Positions 43,344 through 51,098 of a stretch of DNA of 64,000 nucleotides are shown here, one piece after another. The DNA comes from Streptomyces sp. NBC_00094. GTDB lineage: Bacteria; Actinomycetota; Actinomycetes; Streptomycetales; Streptomycetaceae. The translations under genes and the position numbers were made by a program. Below the pieces are notes generated by a model. The model did no database searches and was not told where the DNA came from. It saw nothing but the letters and a program-made list of their open reading frames with translations. The DNA lies in assembly GCF_026343125.1 (NCBI RefSeq), contig NZ_JAPEMB010000001.1, positions 5,771,501 through 5,835,500 of the forward strand, read 5' to 3'. Position 1 is the stretch's first letter; each line of letters starts with the position of its first letter.

Positions 43344-44156
43344 ATGTCTGAGTCCCGCAAGACGGACGACAAGACGGACCATGCCTCGTCCCACACGCTT
43401 CTGGAAGGGCGGCTCGGCTATCGGCTCGAGTCCGCCCTTCTGGTGCGTGCACTGACCCACCGTTCGTTCGCGTACGAGAACGGCGGTCTGCCCACCAACG
43501 AGCGGCTGGAGTTCCTCGGGGACTCCGTGCTGGGCCTGGTGGTCACGGACACGCTGTACCGCACCCACCCCGACCTGCCCGAAGGCCAGCTGGCCAAGTT
43601 GCGGGCCGCGGTGGTCAACTCACGTGCACTTGCGGAGGTCAGTCGCGGCCTCGAACTCGGCTCCTTCATCCGGCTCGGCCGGGGCGAAGAGGGCACGGGT
43701 GGCCGGGACAAGGCGTCCATCCTCGCCGACACCCTTGAAGCGGTGATCGGCGCGGTCTATCTCGACCAGGGCCTCGACGCGGCGTCCGAGCTGGTTCACC
43801 GGCTCTTCGACCCGCTGATCGAGAAGTCCTCGAACCTCGGTGCCGGCCTGGACTGGAAGACCAGTCTCCAGGAGCTCACCGCGGCCGAGGGCCTGGGTGT
43901 GCCCGAGTACCTCGTCTCCGAAGAGGGCCCGGACCACGAGAAGGTCTTCACTGCTGCCGCCCGCGTCGGTGGTGTCTCGTACGGCACCGGCACCGGCCGC
44001 AGCAAGAAGGAAGCGGAACAGCAGGCGGCGGAGTCCGCGTGGCGTGCGATTCGCGCGGCCGCGGACGAGCGCGTGGCGGCGGCCAAGGCCGCTGCCGAAG
44101 CCGGCACGGGAGAGGTCGCCGACCCCTCTCCGTCCACTCACGGTGCGAAGGCCTGA
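43344..44156 (+). CDS. rnc: Ribonuclease III
   Basis: RNase III cuts double-stranded RNA, including rRNA precursors; in streptomycetes it also affects antibiotic production (AbsB). The 270-residue product has the signature NERLEFLGDSVLG with catalytic acids, a second acidic site (DTLEAVIGAVYLD), and a C-terminal dsRNA-binding domain (DWKTSLQELTAAEG, GRSKKEAEQQAAESAW), followed by an Ala-rich tail. ATG at 43344 follows GAGAGGCGCA. It is in one operon with DUF177-rpmF. Confidence 0.95.
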   Translation: MSESRKTDDKTDHASSHTLLEGRLGYRLESALLVRALTHRSFAYENGGLPTNERLEFLGDSVLGLVVTDTLYRTHPDLPEGQLAKLRAAVVNSRALAEVSRGLELGSFIRLGRGEEGTGGRDKASILADTLEAVIGAVYLDQGLDAASELVHRLFDPLIEKSSNLGAGLDWKTSLQELTAAEGLGVPEYLVSEEGPDHEKVFTAAARVGGVSYGTGTGRSKKEAEQQAAESAWRAIRAAADERVAAAKAAAEAGTGEVADPSPSTHGAKA

Positions 44157-44178
44157 CGGCTTTCGTCCACCGCTTCCC

Positions 44179-44206
44179 GAGAACCCCGCCCCAGGGCGGG
44201 GTTCTC
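44179..44206 (+). terminator. Terminator of rnc
   Basis: GAGAACCCCGCCC and GGGCGGGGTTCTC form a 13-bp perfect stem followed by GTCTTTT, the most classical intrinsic terminator in the window. Confidence 0.88.
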
Positions 44207-44329
44207 GTCTTTTCCCGACCCCTCTTCCGTTCCTCCCCGGCTCTCGTCCGTTCCTCCCGGCCCCTCTTCCGTCGCCCCGCGGCCGGTAGGGTTGAACCGC
44301 TGTCGATCGACGTCGTCCGGAGGAGTCCC

Positions 44330-45190
44330 GTGCCCGAGCTGCCCGAGGTCGAGGTCGTACGGCGCGGACTGGAGCGCTGGGTCGCCGGACGGACCGTGAC
44401 CGAGGTCGAGGTGCTGCACCCGAGGGCCGTACGGCGGCATCCGGCGGGCGGCGCCGACTTCGCGGCGCGGCTGAAGGGGCAGCGGTTCGAGGTGGCGCGG
44501 CGGCGCGGCAAGTACCTCTGGCTGCCGCTGGCCGACACCGGTACCTCCGTGCTCGGGCACCTCGGCATGAGCGGCCAGCTCCTCGTACAGCCGGAGGACG
44601 CCGCCGACGAGAAGCACCTCCGCATCCGGATCCGCTTCGACGACCCGGCCGGCACCGAGCTCCGCTTCGTCGACCAGCGCACCTTCGGCGGGCTCTCGCT
44701 CCACGACCAGACCCCGGACGGGCTGCCGGACGTCATCGCGCACATCGCCCGGGATCCGCTGGACCCCGAGTTCGACGAGGCGGCCTTCCACCGCGCGCTG
44801 CGCCTGCGCCGTACGACGGTCAAGCGGGCGTTGCTCGACCAGTCGCTGATCAGCGGCGTCGGCAACATCTACGCGGACGAGGCGCTCTGGCGGTCCCGGC
44901 TGCACTACGAGCGGCCCACCGCCACCCTCACCAGGCCGCGCTCGGCGGAGCTCCTCGGGCACGCCCGGGACGTCATGACCGAGGCGCTCGCGGTCGGGGG
45001 CACCACCTTCGACAGCCTGTACGTGAACGTCAACGGCGAGTCCGGCTACTTCGACCGCTCGCTGGACGCCTACGGGCGCGAGGACGAGCCCTGCCACCGC
45101 TGCGGTACGCCGATGCGCCGACGCCCCTGGATGAACCGGTCCAGCTACTTCTGCCCCCGCTGCCAGCGCCCGCCGCGCGCGAGCGCGTGA
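44330..45190 (+). CDS. mutM: Formamidopyrimidine-DNA glycosylase
   Basis: MutM (Fpg) removes oxidised guanine from DNA. The 286-residue product starts PELPEVEVVRRGL (Pro2 nucleophile and Glu3 after Met removal), has the H2TH region with SGVGNIYADEALW, and ends with a zinc finger (CHRCGTPMRRR, FCPRCQRPP). GTG at 44330 follows GGAGGAG. TAGGGT at 44287-44292 is a candidate -10. Usual length; a normal member. Confidence 0.95.
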   Translation: MPELPEVEVVRRGLERWVAGRTVTEVEVLHPRAVRRHPAGGADFAARLKGQRFEVARRRGKYLWLPLADTGTSVLGHLGMSGQLLVQPEDAADEKHLRIRIRFDDPAGTELRFVDQRTFGGLSLHDQTPDGLPDVIAHIARDPLDPEFDEAAFHRALRLRRTTVKRALLDQSLISGVGNIYADEALWRSRLHYERPTATLTRPRSAELLGHARDVMTEALAVGGTTFDSLYVNVNGESGYFDRSLDAYGREDEPCHRCGTPMRRRPWMNRSSYFCPRCQRPPRASA

Positions 45191-45255
45191 CGGGACCGCC
45201 GGCCGGGTGGTGACGAGAGTCCGGCCGGGTCAGGTGGTGACGAGGGTCCGGCCGG

Positions 45256-45642
45256 TCAGGTGGTGACGGGCGCCGCGCGCTCCGTGTCGTACGCCTCGCG
45301 CGCCGCCTCGACCTCGGGCATTCGGCCCTCGACCAGCATGATCAGACCGATCAGCCGCTCCGCGATCTCGCGGCCGAGCGGGGTGAGCCGGTAGTCGACC
45401 CGCGGCGGGTTCGTGGGTTGCGCCTCGCGGTGGACGAGGCCGTCGCGCTCCAGTGCGTGGAGCGTCTGCGACAGCATCTTCTCGCTCACGCCGTCGACCC
45501 GGCGCCGCAGCTCGTTGAAGCGGAACGTCCCGTCGTGCAGGGCGCCGAGGGTCAGGCTGCCCCAACGGCCGGTCACGTGCTCCAGCGTGCCGCGCGAGGG
45601 GCAGGCCCGTGCGAACACGTCGTAGGCGAGGTCGTCAGTCAT
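45256..45642 (-). CDS. HxlR-family redox-type regulator
   Basis: HxlR proteins are winged-helix dimers; several (YodB, HypR, QorR) sense quinones, diamide or hypochlorite through an N-terminal cysteine. This 128-residue protein has Cys14 (FARACPSRG) at the HypR position, RWGSLTLGALHDGTFRFNEL, and the recognition region GVSEKMLSQTLHALERDGLV. It is divergent from a flavodoxin-type reductase, the usual target arrangement. ATG at 45642 is chosen; TACGGT ends 7 nt before it (45650-45655), suggesting leaderless transcription. Confidence 0.87.
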   Translation of the reverse strand: MTDDLAYDVFARACPSRGTLEHVTGRWGSLTLGALHDGTFRFNELRRRVDGVSEKMLSQTLHALERDGLVHREAQPTNPPRVDYRLTPLGREIAERLIGLIMLVEGRMPEVEAAREAYDTERAAPVTT

Positions 45643-45700
45643 GCCCTCCACCGTACTCGCGTACAGCGCTTACCGCCACGGCAGCGCTACCCATCTGCTT

Positions 45701-45721
45701 GCGCTTTCCAAAAGTTAGTGC
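45701..45721. promoter_or_regulatory. Candidate HxlR operator
   Basis: GCGCTTTCC-AAA-AGTTAGTGC is an imperfect inverted repeat in the divergent gap, similar in pattern to HxlR sites built on ACTTTTGGAAAG. It is about 45 bp before the reductase gene. Confidence 0.4.
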
Positions 45722-45766
45722 TCTACTTCTGGTCATCGCCCCGCAGTCCCCACCGAGGAGCCCCCT

Positions 45767-46351
45767 GTGACCACCCCCGTCGTCTCCATCGCCTACCACT
45801 CCGGCTACGGCCACACCGCCGTCCTCGCCGAGGCCGTCCGTGACGGTGCCGCCGACACGGGCGCCACCGTCCACCTGATCAAGGTCGACGGGATCACCGA
45901 CGCCGAGTGGGAGCTGCTCGACTCCTCCGACGCGATCGTCTTCGGCTCCCCGACCTACATGGGCACCGCCTCCGGCGCCTTCCACCAGTTCGCCGAGGCC
46001 ACCTCGAAGCGCTGGTTCTCCGACGCCTGGCTGGACAAGCTCGCCGCCGGCTTCACCAACTCCGGCTCCAAGAGCGGCGACAAGCTGCACACCCTGCAGT
46101 ACTTCCAGACCCTCGCCGGCCAGCACGGCATGACCTGGGTCAACCTCGGCCTGAAGCCGGGCTGGAACAGCAGCGAGGCCTCCGAGAACGACCTCAACCG
46201 CCTCGGGTTCTTCTCCGGCGCCGGCGCCCAGACCCACACCGACCTGGGTCCCGAGGGCGTCCACAAGGCCGATGTCGCCACCGCCGAGCACCTCGGCCGC
46301 CGCGTCGCCCTGACCGCCCGCACCTTCGCGGCCGGCAAGGCGGCCGTCTGA
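45767..46351 (+). CDS. Flavodoxin-family NAD(P)H reductase (WrbA-like)
   Basis: The 194-residue protein has a flavodoxin fold: phosphate-binding IAYHSGYGHTAVLAEAV (residues about 8-24), FGSPTYMGTASGAFHQF and the FMN-contact region FTNSGSKSGDKLHTL. WrbA-like proteins reduce quinones with two electrons, protecting against redox cycling. GTG start follows GAGGAGCCCCCT. The divergent HxlR gene suggests induction by electrophiles. A 23-bp terminator follows. Confidence 0.87.
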   Translation: MTTPVVSIAYHSGYGHTAVLAEAVRDGAADTGATVHLIKVDGITDAEWELLDSSDAIVFGSPTYMGTASGAFHQFAEATSKRWFSDAWLDKLAAGFTNSGSKSGDKLHTLQYFQTLAGQHGMTWVNLGLKPGWNSSEASENDLNRLGFFSGAGAQTHTDLGPEGVHKADVATAEHLGRRVALTARTFAAGKAAV

Positions 46352-46367
46352 CGCCCGGTAGGTCTCC

Positions 46368-46418
46368 GTACGCGGAAGGGCCCCGTCACCACTGCGGTGA
46401 CGGGGCCCTTCCGCGTAC
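46368..46418. terminator. 23-bp perfect stem terminator
   Basis: 46368-46390 and 46396-46418 are exactly complementary (begins GTACGCGGAAGGGCCCC) with an ACTGC loop, between the convergent reductase and MFS genes. It likely stops both transcripts. Confidence 0.9.
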
Positions 46419-46422
46419 GCGC

Positions 46423-48039
46423 CTAGGACGTCGGCGCGCGGGGCTGGGTCGTCGGGATCCGCTGGGTGAAGAACAGTGCGAGAGCGGCGGCGAAGGCGAG
46501 GATGGCGAGTGCGGCGCGCAGGCCGTCGAGCCGGGCCTCGGTGTTGGCGTCCAGCACCGCCCGCGTCACCTCCGCGCTCGTACCGGCCTCGTCGAGGGCG
46601 GTCGTGAGCTGGGCGTCCGACAGGAAGGGCGCGCCACTGCTGAGTTCGACGGTCGCCTGACTCGTGACCTCGGGCGGCACCGCCGGATTCTGGGCCACGG
46701 TGGTCAGGAAGGACGACGTGAGCGCGGCGATCATGAGCGACCCGGCGAGTGCCGTGCCGATCGAGGCGCCGAGGTTGGTGACCGCGTTCTGGACGCCGCC
46801 GACCTCCGCGCTCTGCGCCTCCGGCACCGCGGACACGGTGACCGATCCGAGCTGGGACGCCAGCGCGCCCATGCCGAGCCCGATGAACAGGAGGGGCACC
46901 GTGACGATCTCCGCACCGGCGTCCGCGTCCAGCGCGCCCATCAGGACCACCGCGCCGAGGAGCAGCGCGAGGATCCCGAACCGCACCACCCGCCGGGGGG
47001 AGACGTCCGGGAGGAAGCGGGGGATCAGGACCGCGGCTGCCAGCAGGGTGATCGAGAGCGGCAGGAGACGGGCCCCGGTCTGGAGCGCGGAAAGGCCCAG
47101 GGCGACCGACAGATAGAGGGGTACGACGAAGAACACGCCCATCTGCACGAGGTACTGGAAGAAGAACATCGTCAGCCCGCCGGTGAGCTGCTTGTTGCGC
47201 AGCATCGCCGGGTCGACGAGCGGCTCCCGGCCCCGCTTCACGAGCCGGGCCTCCCAGCGGAGGAAGAGCCAGATCAGCAGCAGCCCCGCGAGCGTCATCC
47301 AGACGACCGGGGAGACCCCGAGCAGCGAGGGCGCTTCGGGCTTCGGCCGGAGCCAGCCCCATTCGTCCGAGCGCAGGACGCCGTAGACGAAGATCCCGAG
47401 CCCCAGGGCGGAGAGCACGGCGCCGACGAGGTCGATGCGGGGGCTTTCCTCGCTCGCCGCGTCGGCGATGTCGCGGGCGAGGAACAGGATGCCGAGCACC
47501 ACCAGGACCTCACCGGCGAAGACCCACCGCCAGGAGAAGTACGTCGTCGCGACGCCCCCGATGAGCGGCCCGAGCGCGATCGCCACGGCCCCCGCGGCCG
47601 CGACGAGTCCGTAGGCGGCGGGACGGCGCTCCACGGCGAAGTTGCCGGCCACGAGCGCCACGATCGCCGGCAGGATGAGCGCCGCTCCGATCCCTTCGAG
47701 GAACGCCCAGCCGAACAGCAGTACGGGAAGGTTCGGTGCGAGCGCCGTGGTGAGCGAACCGCAGCCGTAGACACAGCAGCCGATCATGAACGCGCGCTTG
47801 CGGCCGATCAGCCGCCCTACCTTGCCTCCGGGGATCATGAACATCGCCATCACCAGGGTGTAGGCGGTGATCGCCCCCTGGATGCCCGTCACCGTCGTGC
47901 CCACGTCCTCGGCCACGGTCGCGATCGAGACGTTCATGACGGAACTGTCGAGCGCCATGAGGAACTGACCGGCCGCGAGGGTCAGCAGGACGGATCGCGC
48001 CTTGGTCGAACTCGCGGTGTTGCCTGCTCCCGGCGTCAT
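46423..48039 (-). CDS. MFS drug-exporter-like transporter (DHA2/EmrB-QacA type)
   Basis: The 538-residue protein has about 14 hydrophobic segments and motifs of the 14-TM DHA2 family: ALDSSVMNVSIATVAEDVG in TM1, GKVGRLIGRKRAFMIG between TM2 and TM3, and GPLIGG in TM5. Such transporters use the proton gradient to export drugs or lipophilic compounds. An extracytoplasmic loop lies near the C-terminus (about 440-500). ATG at 48039 (MTPGAGNTASSTKARSV) is chosen; no strong ribosome site is visible. The substrate is unknown. Confidence 0.87.
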   Translation of the reverse strand: MTPGAGNTASSTKARSVLLTLAAGQFLMALDSSVMNVSIATVAEDVGTTVTGIQGAITAYTLVMAMFMIPGGKVGRLIGRKRAFMIGCCVYGCGSLTTALAPNLPVLLFGWAFLEGIGAALILPAIVALVAGNFAVERRPAAYGLVAAAGAVAIALGPLIGGVATTYFSWRWVFAGEVLVVLGILFLARDIADAASEESPRIDLVGAVLSALGLGIFVYGVLRSDEWGWLRPKPEAPSLLGVSPVVWMTLAGLLLIWLFLRWEARLVKRGREPLVDPAMLRNKQLTGGLTMFFFQYLVQMGVFFVVPLYLSVALGLSALQTGARLLPLSITLLAAAVLIPRFLPDVSPRRVVRFGILALLLGAVVLMGALDADAGAEIVTVPLLFIGLGMGALASQLGSVTVSAVPEAQSAEVGGVQNAVTNLGASIGTALAGSLMIAALTSSFLTTVAQNPAVPPEVTSQATVELSSGAPFLSDAQLTTALDEAGTSAEVTRAVLDANTEARLDGLRAALAILAFAAALALFFTQRIPTTQPRAPTS

Positions 48040-48171
48040 GGGCGCATCGTTCCAGCCGTCCCGGAAGGGAGTCGACGACCCGCCAGGAAGATCATCCGAT
48101 TGGCGTACCGAGGGCGCGAAGCGCACGTGGGGAGGGATGTCTCCCGGAAGGCGCGGCCGGCACCCGGCCCA

Positions 48172-48177
48172 TATCTT
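48172..48177 (+). promoter_or_regulatory. Candidate -10 element of the membrane-protein gene
   Basis: TATCTT ends 6 nt before ATG 48184, with no ribosome site. Confidence 0.35.
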
Positions 48178-48183
48178 GGGATG

Positions 48184-48708
48184 ATGAGTCGCCCGAGCGA
48201 TATGCCCGAGCGTGCGGAACGCACCAGCCTGCCGAAAGGGCGCCGGACGGATTACGCCGGCGCCATCTACGGCTCGCTCCTTGCCGCCTCTGTGGTGGCC
48301 ACCGCCGGAACCGCCGGGGAGTACCCGCGATTCCAGCTCGTGCTGTTGCTGGTGATCACCGGTCTGGTCTTCTGGGCCACGCACGTCTACGCACGTCTCG
48401 CGGGGGAGCGACTGGTCGGTCAGCCCTGGTCATGGCGGGAGATCCGCCGGGTCGGCGCGGACGAGTGGTCCATCGTCGAAGCCGTCACCCTTCCGGCTGC
48501 CGCTCTGGCCGTCAGCCCCCTGCTGGGGATGAGCGTGGGCGCGGCCTTCTGGCTCGCCCTGGGCATCGCGGTGGCCCAGCAGGTCGTCTGGGCGTGTCTC
48601 GGCGCCGTCCGTGCCGGCGCCTCCCGGCGCCTGGTGATCGCCGAGGGTGTCGCCAACCTGACGTTCGGGCTGATCATCGTGGCGGCGAAAGCCCTGCTGA
48701 AGCACTGA
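48184..48708 (+). CDS. Integral membrane protein of unknown function
   Basis: The 174-residue protein has a charged N-terminus (PERAERTSLPKGRRTDY) and four hydrophobic segments: AGAIYGSLLAASVVATAG, FQLVLLLVITGLVFWATHV, VTLPAAALAVSPLLGMS with FWLALGIAVAQQVVWACLG, and a final LTFGLIIVAAKALL. No catalytic motif is seen. ATG 48181 directly precedes ATG 48184; the latter fits the -10 spacing best. It is divergent from the MFS exporter gene. Confidence 0.72.
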   Translation: MSRPSDMPERAERTSLPKGRRTDYAGAIYGSLLAASVVATAGTAGEYPRFQLVLLLVITGLVFWATHVYARLAGERLVGQPWSWREIRRVGADEWSIVEAVTLPAAALAVSPLLGMSVGAAFWLALGIAVAQQVVWACLGAVRAGASRRLVIAEGVANLTFGLIIVAAKALLKH

Positions 48709-48815
48709 GGGGCCCTCGCCGGACAGTCCCTGGACGCGGTGTGGGCCGCCCCGGTCGTCGATGACGGTCACGGGACGGCCCACGAGAACTCACACGGCTG
48801 CGACCTGCGGAGGAA

Positions 48816-49769
48816 TCAGCGACCGAAGTCCTGGGTCCACCAGGGGCCGCCGTCACCGAACTGGACGCCGACGCCCAGCGTCGTGAAGTCGCAGTTCAAT
48901 ATGTTGGCGCGGTGGCCGTCGCTGTTCATCCAGGAGTCCATCACGGCCGCCGCGTCCGCCTGGCCGCGCGCGATGTTCTCGCCACCGAGGCCCGAGACGC
49001 CCGCCTGCTCCGCGCGCGCCCACGGGGTGGCCCCGTCCGGGTCCGTGTGGTCGAAGAAGTCGCGTGCCGCCATGTCCGCGCTGAACGCGCCGGCCAGCGC
49101 CGCGAGCTGCGCGTCCGCGCGGACCGGGGTGCAGCCCACCTGGGAACGCTCGGCGTTGACCAGCCGGAGGACCTCCGCCTCGGCGGCCTCGGCCCGGTCG
49201 GCGGTGGAGGGCGCGGCCGAAGTCTCGGTCGGCTTCTCGACCGGCGCTTCGGTGGTGGGAGCCGGCTTCGGGACGGGCGCCTTCGTCGAGGGCGCGACCG
49301 AGGCCTTGGGGGTCACGGGCCGTGCGCTGCTCGCGGACTTCGTCGGCGTCGGCGTCGGCTTCGGGCTCGGCTTCGCCGAGGCGGAGGACGGGGCCGCCGA
49401 GGGCGAGGCGGTCGTGCCGCTGCCCTTGCCGGAGCCCGCCCGCGACGCGGTGCCGCCGCTCGTACCGCCCGACTCGCCGTCGGCCGGGGTCTGGGTGGCT
49501 CCGCCCTGCGTGGTCAGCTCCGGGGCCTGCCGGGACTGGACCTGGCGCTCGCCCGTACCGGCGTTGCCGACCGTGAAGGTGTCCCCGCCGGGCAGCAGTC
49601 CGGAGGCGACGGCGACGGCTCCCACCGCCACCGCCGCGGAGGCGCCGAGGAGTCCGGTGCGCACGGGGGTGATGCGCCGCTTGCGGCGGTCACCCCGGTG
49701 CCGGCTGTCCGTACCGGCCGCGTAGTCTTCTGCGGCGGGTGCGGCGTCGGAGCGACGGTGGCGTCCCAT
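48816..49769 (-). CDS. Secreted or anchored CAP-domain (SCP/YkwD-like) protein
   Basis: The 317-residue product has a basic, charged N-terminus, one membrane segment (LLGASAAVAVGAVAVASGLL), a long Ser/Thr/Pro/Ala linker (about 80-190, with PKPTPTPTKSAS-type repeats), and a C-terminal CAP domain: EVLRLVNAERSQVGCTPV, DFFDHTDPDGATPWARA, GENIARGQ, WMNSDGHRANILNCDF. CAP domains act in extracellular protein or lipid binding; no enzymatic role is established for this group. ATG at 49769 follows AGGGCAGCAG. Confidence 0.88.
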   Translation of the reverse strand: MGRHRRSDAAPAAEDYAAGTDSRHRGDRRKRRITPVRTGLLGASAAVAVGAVAVASGLLPGGDTFTVGNAGTGERQVQSRQAPELTTQGGATQTPADGESGGTSGGTASRAGSGKGSGTTASPSAAPSSASAKPSPKPTPTPTKSASSARPVTPKASVAPSTKAPVPKPAPTTEAPVEKPTETSAAPSTADRAEAAEAEVLRLVNAERSQVGCTPVRADAQLAALAGAFSADMAARDFFDHTDPDGATPWARAEQAGVSGLGGENIARGQADAAAVMDSWMNSDGHRANILNCDFTTLGVGVQFGDGGPWWTQDFGR

Positions 49770-49959
49770 CTGCTGCCCTGCCTTCCTCTGCGGGTCTCCG
49801 CCGTTTGCTGCGGATCTTTGCGGTATTTGCTGATCTTTGCTGTCGGTCCGGTTCGGACCGGCGGTCGAATGGCGCGCGCCCGAACGGGTGAGGCGCATTC
49901 CGTCGGGACTGTACGCGATGGGAGGCGGGGGCGGCGTGCTGATCGGGCAATCCGCCCGC

Positions 49960-49965
49960 TAGCGT
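49960..49965 (+). promoter_or_regulatory. Candidate -10 element of the acylphosphatase gene
   Basis: TAGCGT ends 6 nt before ATG 49972; GTGCAGTC gives no real ribosome site. Confidence 0.35.
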
Positions 49966-49971
49966 GCAGTC

Positions 49972-50253
49972 ATGAGTGACGACGTACGGATGACCGCCTG
50001 GGTGCGCGGCCGGGTACAGGGAGTGGGCTTCCGCTGGTTCACCAGGGCAAATGCGCTGGAGATCGGGGGCCTCGTGGGCTTCGCCCTGAACCTCGACGAC
50101 GGCCGGGTCCAGGTGGTGGCCGAGGGCCCGAGTGAGAATTGCCACCGTCTCCTCGACTGGCTCCACACGGGCGACACGCCCGGCCGCGTGGACGGTGTGA
50201 CGGAGATATGGGGCACCCCGCGCGGAGGCTACGAGGGGTTCGCGATCCGCTGA
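49972..50253 (+). CDS. acyP: Acylphosphatase
   Basis: Acylphosphatases hydrolyse carboxyl-phosphate bonds such as those of acetyl phosphate. The 93-residue protein has the substrate-binding loop VRGRVQGVGFRWFTR with the catalytic Arg, and the catalytic Asn in ALNLDDGRVQVVAEG. Ends with GGYEGFAIR. Length and motifs are typical. The gene lies upstream of smc, as in S. coelicolor. Confidence 0.94.
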   Translation: MSDDVRMTAWVRGRVQGVGFRWFTRANALEIGGLVGFALNLDDGRVQVVAEGPSENCHRLLDWLHTGDTPGRVDGVTEIWGTPRGGYEGFAIR

Positions 50254-50482
50254 CGTTCGTCCCGGAACCCCCTTCGCCGGTGACCGGGAGAGGCGTCGGA
50301 GAGACGCGCGGTAACGGGGGCGTGGCGGGAGAACTCCCTGGTGGTTGCCAAGAAGTGCGCGCCGTGGAAGGCTGCCCGGTAAGGATGATCGCCACGCCCC
50401 GAGGCACCGGGTCGAGAGGCACCGCTGCTTGCCGCGCGGCTGCCGACTCCCCGGACGCCCCTTCAAACGGGGTGTGATCGTG
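50254..50482. other. Intergenic sequence after acyP
   Basis: No credible gene is visible in this part of the 387-bp acyP gap. It is GC-rich with several short inverted repeats but no clear terminator. The second half of the gap is the structured leader described separately. Confidence 0.5.
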
Positions 50483-50640
50483 TTGACCGTCAAACTTTTT
50501 GGTGAGACGCTGGAATCCCCGCGCACCTTAGCTGTTTGGCAGTAAGAACCGGCACGATGCACTGCCGAGCACCGCGGGTGCGAATCCCTCACGACCCACA
50601 CCGCAATCGGTCGGTCACTCAGTGTGGAGGACCATCCATC
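50483..50640 (+). promoter_or_regulatory. Structured leader of the small coiled-coil gene
   Basis: After TTGACC (50483) the leader can form GGCAGT/ACTGCC (50538-50543 with 50561-50566), CACC-GCG-GGTG (50570-50580), ACCG-CAAT-CGGT (50600-50611) and CCACAC/GTGTGG (50596-50601 with 50622-50627). The last helix covers part of the ribosome site GTGTGGAGGA. GGGTGCGAATCCC (50576-50588) looks like a tRNA T-arm or the GGTGCGAATCC box of cobalamin riboswitches, but the rest of either structure is absent. Confidence 0.45.
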
Positions 50641-50859
50641 ATGGCAAAGGCGCTTCTCGGTTACGTCGGCGGCTCCGACCCGCGACTCCTCGCCGAGATG
50701 CGACGGCTTCAGCAGCGCGTCCAGGACCTGGAATCCGAGCTGGTACGGATCCAGTCCGAGAACGACACGCTTGCGGCTGCCGCCGCTCAGCACCAGGGAG
50801 AGTCGCTGCTCGACAGCATCGATCTCGACGTACCCCAGGCGGAGCCTGCGCTCACCTGA
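50641..50859 (+). CDS. Small coiled-coil protein upstream of smc
   Basis: The 72-residue product starts MAKALLGYVGGSDPRLLAEM and has a predicted coiled coil (RRLQQRVQDLESELVRIQSEND) and an acidic C-terminus (LLDSIDLDVPQAEPALT). ATG at 50641 follows GGAGGACCATCC; the longer frame from 50536 reads through the structured leader and is rejected. I recognise it as conserved at this site in streptomycetes, function unknown. Its shape suggests dimerisation or protein binding. A long structured leader implies post-transcriptional control. Confidence 0.75.
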   Translation: MAKALLGYVGGSDPRLLAEMRRLQQRVQDLESELVRIQSENDTLAAAAAQHQGESLLDSIDLDVPQAEPALT

Positions 50860-50915
50860 CAACCCAGCCCCCGAAGGGCCAGGTGGGAAACACTCCGTCC
50901 GGCATCGCCGACGCC

Positions 50916-50960
50916 GGCACAGCCGGATACGGCACAGCCGGATACGGCACAGCTGGATAT
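50916..50960. repeat. 15-bp tandem repeat, three units
   Basis: GGCACAGCCGGATAC occurs twice exactly (50916-50945) and a third time as GGCACAGCTGGATAT (50946-50960), in the gap before smc. Confidence 0.88.
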
Positions 50961-51085
50961 GCAAGGGGCGCTCCGGCGTCCCTTCTTTCTTTCACCCGCC
51001 GTTTCCCCCACGGCCCGCACCCGGTCACCCCTCCTCACCCGAGGATCTTCCCTATGCCTTCCCGAGTGAAACGCGCGTGCCCCGG

Positions 51086-51091
51086 TAGAGT
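51086..51091 (+). promoter_or_regulatory. Candidate -10 element of smc
   Basis: TAGAGT ends 7 nt before the GTG of smc and no ribosome site lies between. Confidence 0.35.
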
Positions 51092-51098
51092 CCCCTGA

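Noticed and set aside
50512..50536. GGAAT-N17-GTT as a SigR-type promoter before the small coiled-coil gene
   Set aside because: The spacer is one base short of the usual 18 and the -35 lacks the extra G, so I do not call it.
50538..50602. Possible tRNA gene in the leader before the coiled-coil gene
   Set aside because: Only a T-arm-like motif is present; no acceptor stem or anticodon arm can be drawn.
50570..50610. Cobalamin riboswitch
   Set aside because: GGTGCGAATCC is shared, but the conserved GCCACTG box and the remaining core helices are missing.
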